From the NCBI RefSeq assembly GCF_000372725.1, contig NW_005198244.1, positions 1,987,841 through 2,051,840 of the forward strand: a DNA stretch of 64,000 nucleotides. Reading direction: 5' to 3'. The DNA comes from Emiliania huxleyi CCMP1516. Lineage: Eukaryota; Haptophyta; Isochrysidales; Noelaerhabdaceae. The notes beneath the pieces were generated by a model. The model saw only the letters and a program-made list of their open reading frames with translations. It did not search any database and had not been told where the DNA came from. Positions 62,783-64,000 of the stretch are shown here, one piece after another (position 1 is the first letter of the stretch; each line of letters opens with the position of its first letter). The position numbers were made by a program, and so were the translations under genes.

Positions 62783-63600
62783 ACGCTTGGAGTGCGGTCA
62801 TTAACCGATAACCCGGTTCCCGCAGGTGTATTTTATTTTTGCTTGGGGTGGACCTCATCACATGTGTCATGATGAAATTCTGCAAAAACCTGGCCGGCCC
62901 CTGCCCTGCCCCTACCTACCTACCTACCTACCCTACTTATGGGAAACTAAAAAAAGAAATCATTGGAATCTGGATGCGTGAAGGTGGGGTACTATACAAC
63001 CCTTTTCCTGGCTCACAAGCTAAAGATGTTCACGGGCCCCCACACGGAGGCATGGGGAGCCCCGGGTACTCTTTAGCTGTACTCGTCTAGGCAGGCCCAG
63101 TGAGGTAGTGCATCTGACTATCCCGGATCCTGCTGAACAAGTTCCTCTTGTAGCTCGATCGGTCACACCGCCATCGCCGTCGGGGAGAGGGGGGACGACA
63201 CTGCTTTGGCAGCGTGCACCTCGATCCTGTACCGTGTTTGTTATGACCCCCCCCAATGAACACACCAGTGAGGGAGGGCGAGACGATCGAGGGGTCCCGT
63301 ACCATGCGGAATCGGCCCTATCCAGTGCTCAAGTGCTCAAGTCTAGGCAGGGGTTGGGTACTATACCAACTAAAGTGATGGGTGGTGGTACTCTCCTGCA
63401 ATCACAGTCCTTCCTGTGACATGGCAGCCACTCTCAGGCCCTACAAGCATCAGATCACCCATTTGGGGACGTTTGACATCGATCATCGTGATTTCCCCGC
63501 AAATTTTCTTTTTCTGCTGCGAAAATTCCAGCGTGAAAACAGGAAAAAGACGGGACGGCCCAGACCTACCCTACCTACCCCGTCATAGGTCCACCCAAGG
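62783..63600 (-). repeat. Rearranged copy of the 24.9-25.3 kb MITE with a nested insertion
   Basis: 62840-62990 and 63357-63590, reverse complemented, match 25140-25320 and 24930-25150. The two halves are separated by the element 62997-63356. Confidence 0.75.
62997..63356. mobile_element. 360-bp MITE with 9-bp TSD nested in another MITE
   Basis: Starts CAACCCTTTTCC and ends GCAGGGGTTG (short TIR CAACCC); the direct repeat GGTACTATA is at 62988-62996 and 63357-63365. Same family as 57772-57886, with an additional internal segment equal to 57378-57545 reversed. Confidence 0.8.
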
Positions 63601-63740
63601 AAAAAGCCGCGGGAATTCTCGCCCGGGTTCCGCCAGCTGGCGGCGGCCGAAACCAGCTCTTCCTCCTCTTCGCCGGCGCTGAAGTTCGTAAATCAGCGCA
63701 GAGCGACACAAACTCGTGGAGTTTGCCCATTGCCCAAGAT

Positions 63741-63804
63741 ATGACGTCTCAGCCGCAGAGACGCACCAAAACCGCAGCCTCAGGTGGCCGACGCCTCCGC
63801 ACCA

Positions 63805-63847
<43 letters not shown>

Positions 63848-64000
63848 CGGCGCCAACCGCCTTCGTTTCGCACGACTGCCGCCAAGGCTCGAGTCGAATG
63901 CGAGCAAGGCGGCGCCGGACGGCTTTGGCGCTGCAGAGCACGTGCTGCTTATCGGCATCGATGGCATCACTCCGCGCGCGCTCAACGACGCTATCGCTCG
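63741..64000 (+). CDS. Alkaline-phosphatase-superfamily (type I phosphodiesterase-like) protein, N-terminal part
   Basis: From the ATG at 63741 the frame stays open to the window end: a basic N-terminus, a (Gly)n run from GGC repeats (63804-63850), then EHVLLIGIDGITPRALNDAI. The L-I-G-I-D-G..P..L pattern is the first metal-binding strand of the alkaline phosphatase/nucleotide pyrophosphatase superfamily, with Asp as metal ligand. The rest lies outside the window, so the substrate class cannot be told. Confidence 0.6.

Overview
This window is nuclear DNA from a eukaryotic microalga, most probably a haptophyte (Emiliania/Chrysochromulina type). The reasons are the very high G+C coding sequence, short introns (about 60-350 nt) of which many are GC-AG, several targeting leaders of the secondary-red-plastid kind (signal peptide followed by Phe, for example the CAF|SLPP site of the DUF493 protein near 23.9 kb), a haptophyte-like tandem repeat protein (16.6-18.2 kb), TTAGGG repeats, a UGA-encoded selenoprotein and dense small transposons. 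No operons, rRNA, tRNA or CRISPR array were seen. A 100-N assembly gap lies at 59647-59746.

Layout. 0-9 kb: end of a mitochondrial carrier gene, a four-exon SGNH esterase, a two-pore K+ channel-like gene (minus) and a DEAD-box helicase. 9-14 kb: G+C-rich low-complexity DNA and a repeat-rich block bounded by an inverted repeat. 14-25 kb: EngB GTPase (minus) with a small transposon at its start, the repeat protein, an interstitial telomere block, a sulfotransferase, a 78-aa membrane protein, a J-domain protein, a DUF493 plastid protein and two TIR elements. 25-35 kb: a many-exon alpha-solenoid protein, a transposase-like HTH protein, a Cys-rich protein, a membrane-anchored methyltransferase, a decayed retroelement split by a small DNA transposon, and a CREST-like membrane protein. 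36-43 kb: the rRNA methyltransferase NOP2 (six exons, minus) and a Sep15/SelM-type selenoprotein with its SECIS. 44-54 kb: two ORAI-like channel genes (one fused to a PH domain) facing away from each other across a 14-bp-TSD-flanked LINE-like element. 54-64 kb: minisatellites, a frameshifted unknown ORF, an LRR pseudogene, a multi-exon SERINC gene, more MITEs and the start of a phosphodiesterase-like gene.

The most striking signal is in the introns. In most introns that I could place from protein homology, the first ~15-30 nt of the intron are an imperfect copy of the first ~15-30 nt of the exon that follows (clearest: 23/24 bases at 45719-45742 versus 45784-45807). Five introns in three unrelated genes also share a GACACGTCC-type motif upstream of the acceptor. 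Together with a 378-bp DNA transposon at 33514-33891, whose TIR/TSD junctions form GT and AG and permit in-frame removal, this points to ongoing intron creation by duplication or transposon insertion. Exon models were made by hand; for SGNH, EngB, NOP2, the J-domain protein, the small membrane protein and the selenoprotein the joined exon lengths are exact multiples of three, which supports them.
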